Positions 3,662 to 5,455 of a stretch of 5,455 nucleotides of DNA are shown here, piece by piece. Each line of letters starts with the position of its first letter. The first letter of the stretch is position 1. A model generated the notes under the pieces. It was not told where the DNA came from. It saw only the letters and a program-made list of their open reading frames with translations, and searched no databases. The DNA comes from DASRDE01 sp035652755 (GTDB taxonomy: Bacteria > Vulcanimicrobiota > Vulcanimicrobiia > Vulcanimicrobiales > Vulcanimicrobiaceae), in the NCBI GenBank assembly GCA_035652755.1, contig DASRDE010000352.1, forward strand, positions 1 through 5,455, in the 5' to 3' direction. Both the position numbers and the translations under genes were made by a program.

Positions 3662-5455
3662 TTATCGAAACGCCGCGACGGCCTCCTCGAAGGCATCCTC
3701 GAACGATGCGGCCCCGTCGCCCGCCGGCGCGGACGAGAATTCGTCCCGAACGACCTTGTCCAGACCCAGCGGCACGGCGCCCAGGCGCCGGAAGATGGCG
3801 TCGGCGTTGCCGACCATTCGAAGGGCTTCGTGGGTACGGCCCGAGGCGCGCAGCAGCCGTGCCGCAGCGAGCAAACTCGAGGCGACGCCCGAGCGGTTCC
3901 CGACGTCGCGGAACGAGAGAAGGCTTTCCCGCAGCGCTTGCCACGCTTGCGCGTAACGCTCTTGCGAGACGTAGATGTGCCCTTGCAGCAAGCGCGATGC
4001 GGCCAATCCGGGCCGGTCGCCGAGCCCTTCGCGCATCGCGATGCCGTGCTCGACCAGCACTTGCGCATCGGCGAAGCGCCCTTGCAGGAAGAGCACTTCC
4101 GCCAAGTTGTTGCTCACCAGTGCGCAAAAGGCTCGGTCGTCCAAACGCTCTCCCAATGCGAGCGCTTCGCGCAGCAGCGCTTCGGCCCGGGAATACTGCC
4201 CGGCGAACATCGCTAGGCCTCCCATGTTGTTCGTGGCCATCGCGACGCCCAGGGCGTCGCCCATCTTTTCGTTCAGACTGCGCGAACGATCGTACAGCGA
4301 GCGCGCGGTTTCGAGCTCGCCGCTGGTGTGCGCGATGAGCGCCAAGCCGTTGAGCGCAGACGCCACGCCCGCGTCGTTGCCCAAGCGCTCCCACATCTGC
4401 AGCGCCTTCTCGTTGAAATAGCGCGCCGCGGCCTGATCGGATCGCCGGCGCGCGAGCATGCCCGCATAGCGAAGCGACTGCGCAACCAGCGGCGTCTGTG
4501 AATCACCCCCGCGATCGAGCGCCGCGGTGAGCCACCTGAGGCCTTCGCTCAAGTGACCGCGGCGAAACCAATACGGTGCGACGGCTACGGCCAGTTCGAG
4601 CAGCGGTTCGGCCGTCCCGAGCGAGTGCGCGTAATCGAGCGCAGCGGTCAAGTTCGCACGCTCGGCGTGCAGCGCGGCCGGCGGCGCGGCGGCGGCAAGG
4701 CTTCGATAGAACTCGAAATGGCGCGCGCGCAGCCGCTCCTCGCGCGACGATTCGATCTCCTGACGAACCGCGTTGTCGATCGCATCCGGGATGCGGTACC
4801 GGATCGCGTCGCCGTCGCGGTTTGCAACGATCAGCGAGCGCCGTTCGAGCTGCGCCAGAGTCGCGCTGTCGCATTCGGCGACTGCCGCAGCGGCTTGTGC
4901 GCAGAAGTCCGCGGGGAAGACCGTGAGGGCTTCCAACCGCGATCGTACATCGGGCGGCAGCGACGCGACGCTGCGGCGCACCATCGCTTCGACGCTCGCG
5001 CATGCGTGAGCGGGTGCGCCCGCGGCGAGAAGTTCGATCGCCAGCGGAACGCGGCCGACGCGCTCGCAGAGCGCCTCCGCTTCTTCGCCGCGGGCCCGCT
5101 CGCCGGCTCTATCGGCGTAAAGCGCAATCGCATCCTCGATCGTGAGCGCGCCGGCGCGCACGACGGCCTCGCCGGCAACGCCGCAGGGTTCGCGGCGCGC
5201 CGCAAGCACGCGTACGTTTCGAGTTTGGCTCAGCACGACGTCGATGAAGCGTTCGAGGCCGGCTTGGAGATGATCGCACGCGTCGACGAGCAGCAGCGCG
5301 GATTGAGAACGCAGCACCGCCACCAGCGTCTGCTCGGGCGATCCGGCATCTTCTTCCGTTCCGAGCACCGCCAACGCCGCGCGCAGCGCGCCGTCCAACG
5401 TCCTGCACGTTCTAAAATCGAGGTACCAAACGCCGTCCGTAAATTGGGACGCTTC
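3662..5455 (-). CDS. STAND-type NTPase with winged-helix region and C-terminal TPR array, probable signalling or transcriptional regulator (5' end beyond window)
   Basis: The frame is open from the right edge to a TAA at 3664-3662, giving 597 visible residues; the true start lies outside. The first visible residues (FTDGVWYLDFRT) match the segment just after the Walker A motif in LuxR/AfsR-type STAND ATPases, so the P-loop GKT should be just beyond the edge. ALLLVDACDHL (53-63 of the visible part) corresponds to Walker B (usual form LLVLDNCEHL). NVRVLAARREP (80-90) is the sensor arginine region, and VGRVPLAIEL (133-142) the conserved GLPLA motif. A winged-helix region follows at about 165-235 (TVFPADF, LERRSLI, YRIPDAI). 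From about 270 to 560, six or seven TPR units of about 40 residues (for example NGLALIAHTSGELETARSLY) form a protein-binding superhelix. In this class nucleotide binding switches an N-terminal output domain, often BTAD, winged-helix or cyclase, which cannot be seen here. Its stop is 9 bp from that of the convergent lipoprotein gene, with no terminator between. Confidence 0.92.
   Translation of the reverse strand, partial: EASQFTDGVWYLDFRTCRTLDGALRAALAVLGTEEDAGSPEQTLVAVLRSQSALLLVDACDHLQAGLERFIDVVLSQTRNVRVLAARREPCGVAGEAVVRAGALTIEDAIALYADRAGERARGEEAEALCERVGRVPLAIELLAAGAPAHACASVEAMVRRSVASLPPDVRSRLEALTVFPADFCAQAAAAVAECDSATLAQLERRSLIVANRDGDAIRYRIPDAIDNAVRQEIESSREERLRARHFEFYRSLAAAAPPAALHAERANLTAALDYAHSLGTAEPLLELAVAVAPYWFRRGHLSEGLRWLTAALDRGGDSQTPLVAQSLRYAGMLARRRSDQAAARYFNEKALQMWERLGNDAGVASALNGLALIAHTSGELETARSLYDRSRSLNEKMGDALGVAMATNNMGGLAMFAGQYSRAEALLREALALGERLDDRAFCALVSNNLAEVLFLQGRFADAQVLVEHGIAMREGLGDRPGLAASRLLQGHIYVSQERYAQAWQALRESLLSFRDVGNRSGVASSLLAAARLLRASGRTHEALRMVGNADAIFRRLGAVPLGLDKVVRDEFSSAPAGDGAASFEDAFEEAVAAFR

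Noticed and set aside
3706..4338. Plus-strand open frames antisense to the STAND/TPR gene
   Set aside because: They are Arg/Pro/Ala-rich with no motifs, expected in GC-rich DNA opposite a real gene.
3662..5398. STAND/TPR gene starting at TTG 5398
   Set aside because: The frame stays open to the window edge, and the upstream residues (FTDGVWYLDF) match the conserved post-Walker-A segment, so the gene begins further right.

Overview
This GC-rich bacterial window holds four protein-coding genes, two of them cut by the window edges. In order they are: a secreted glycoside hydrolase lipoprotein (minus strand, 3' end missing), a SigH/Spo0H-type sigma factor (minus), a small lipoprotein (plus), and a STAND-type ATPase with tetratricopeptide repeats (minus, 5' end missing). 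The sigma factor closely resembles Bacillus SigH. However, the high GC content, GC-rich codon use, alanine/arginine-rich proteins and 'CTTCGACTGCG ... CGCTCAGGATGACAC' intergenic repeats do not look like Bacillus. From memory, this combination fits lineages such as Candidatus Eremiobacterota (WPS-2) or a related deep-branching terrestrial phylum. That placement is inference only.

Layout. Bases 1-1607 (minus) encode a lipoprotein with an unassigned N-terminal domain followed by a GH26-like (beta-mannanase clan) domain, whose end lies to the left of the window. Bases 1608-1889 hold no gene. They hold a leader hairpin and two to three copies of a dispersed hairpin repeat, ending in a tandem array of an 18-bp unit. 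Bases 1890-1912 are the intrinsic terminator of the sigma factor gene. Bases 1919-2566 (minus) are sigH, driven by a near-consensus housekeeping promoter at 2642-2670 with a 14-bp palindrome in its spacer. Bases 2567-2860 form a divergent intergenic region serving sigH to the left and the small lipoprotein (2861-3652, plus) to the right. The lipoprotein ends 9 bp from the convergent stop codon of the STAND/TPR gene (3662-5455, minus).

The genes do not form an obvious operon or a recognisable multi-gene system. The two minus-strand genes at the left are separated by a terminator and repeats. sigH and the small lipoprotein are divergent, and the lipoprotein and the STAND gene are convergent. 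Regulation (sigH, STAND/TPR) and envelope or extracellular functions (two lipoproteins) lie side by side, but a functional link is not shown by the sequence. I see no mobile element, CRISPR array, tRNA or rRNA. I found no convincing previously undescribed system; the most interesting points are the two-domain GH26 lipoprotein, the shape-conserved repeats, and the operator-like palindrome in the sigH promoter.
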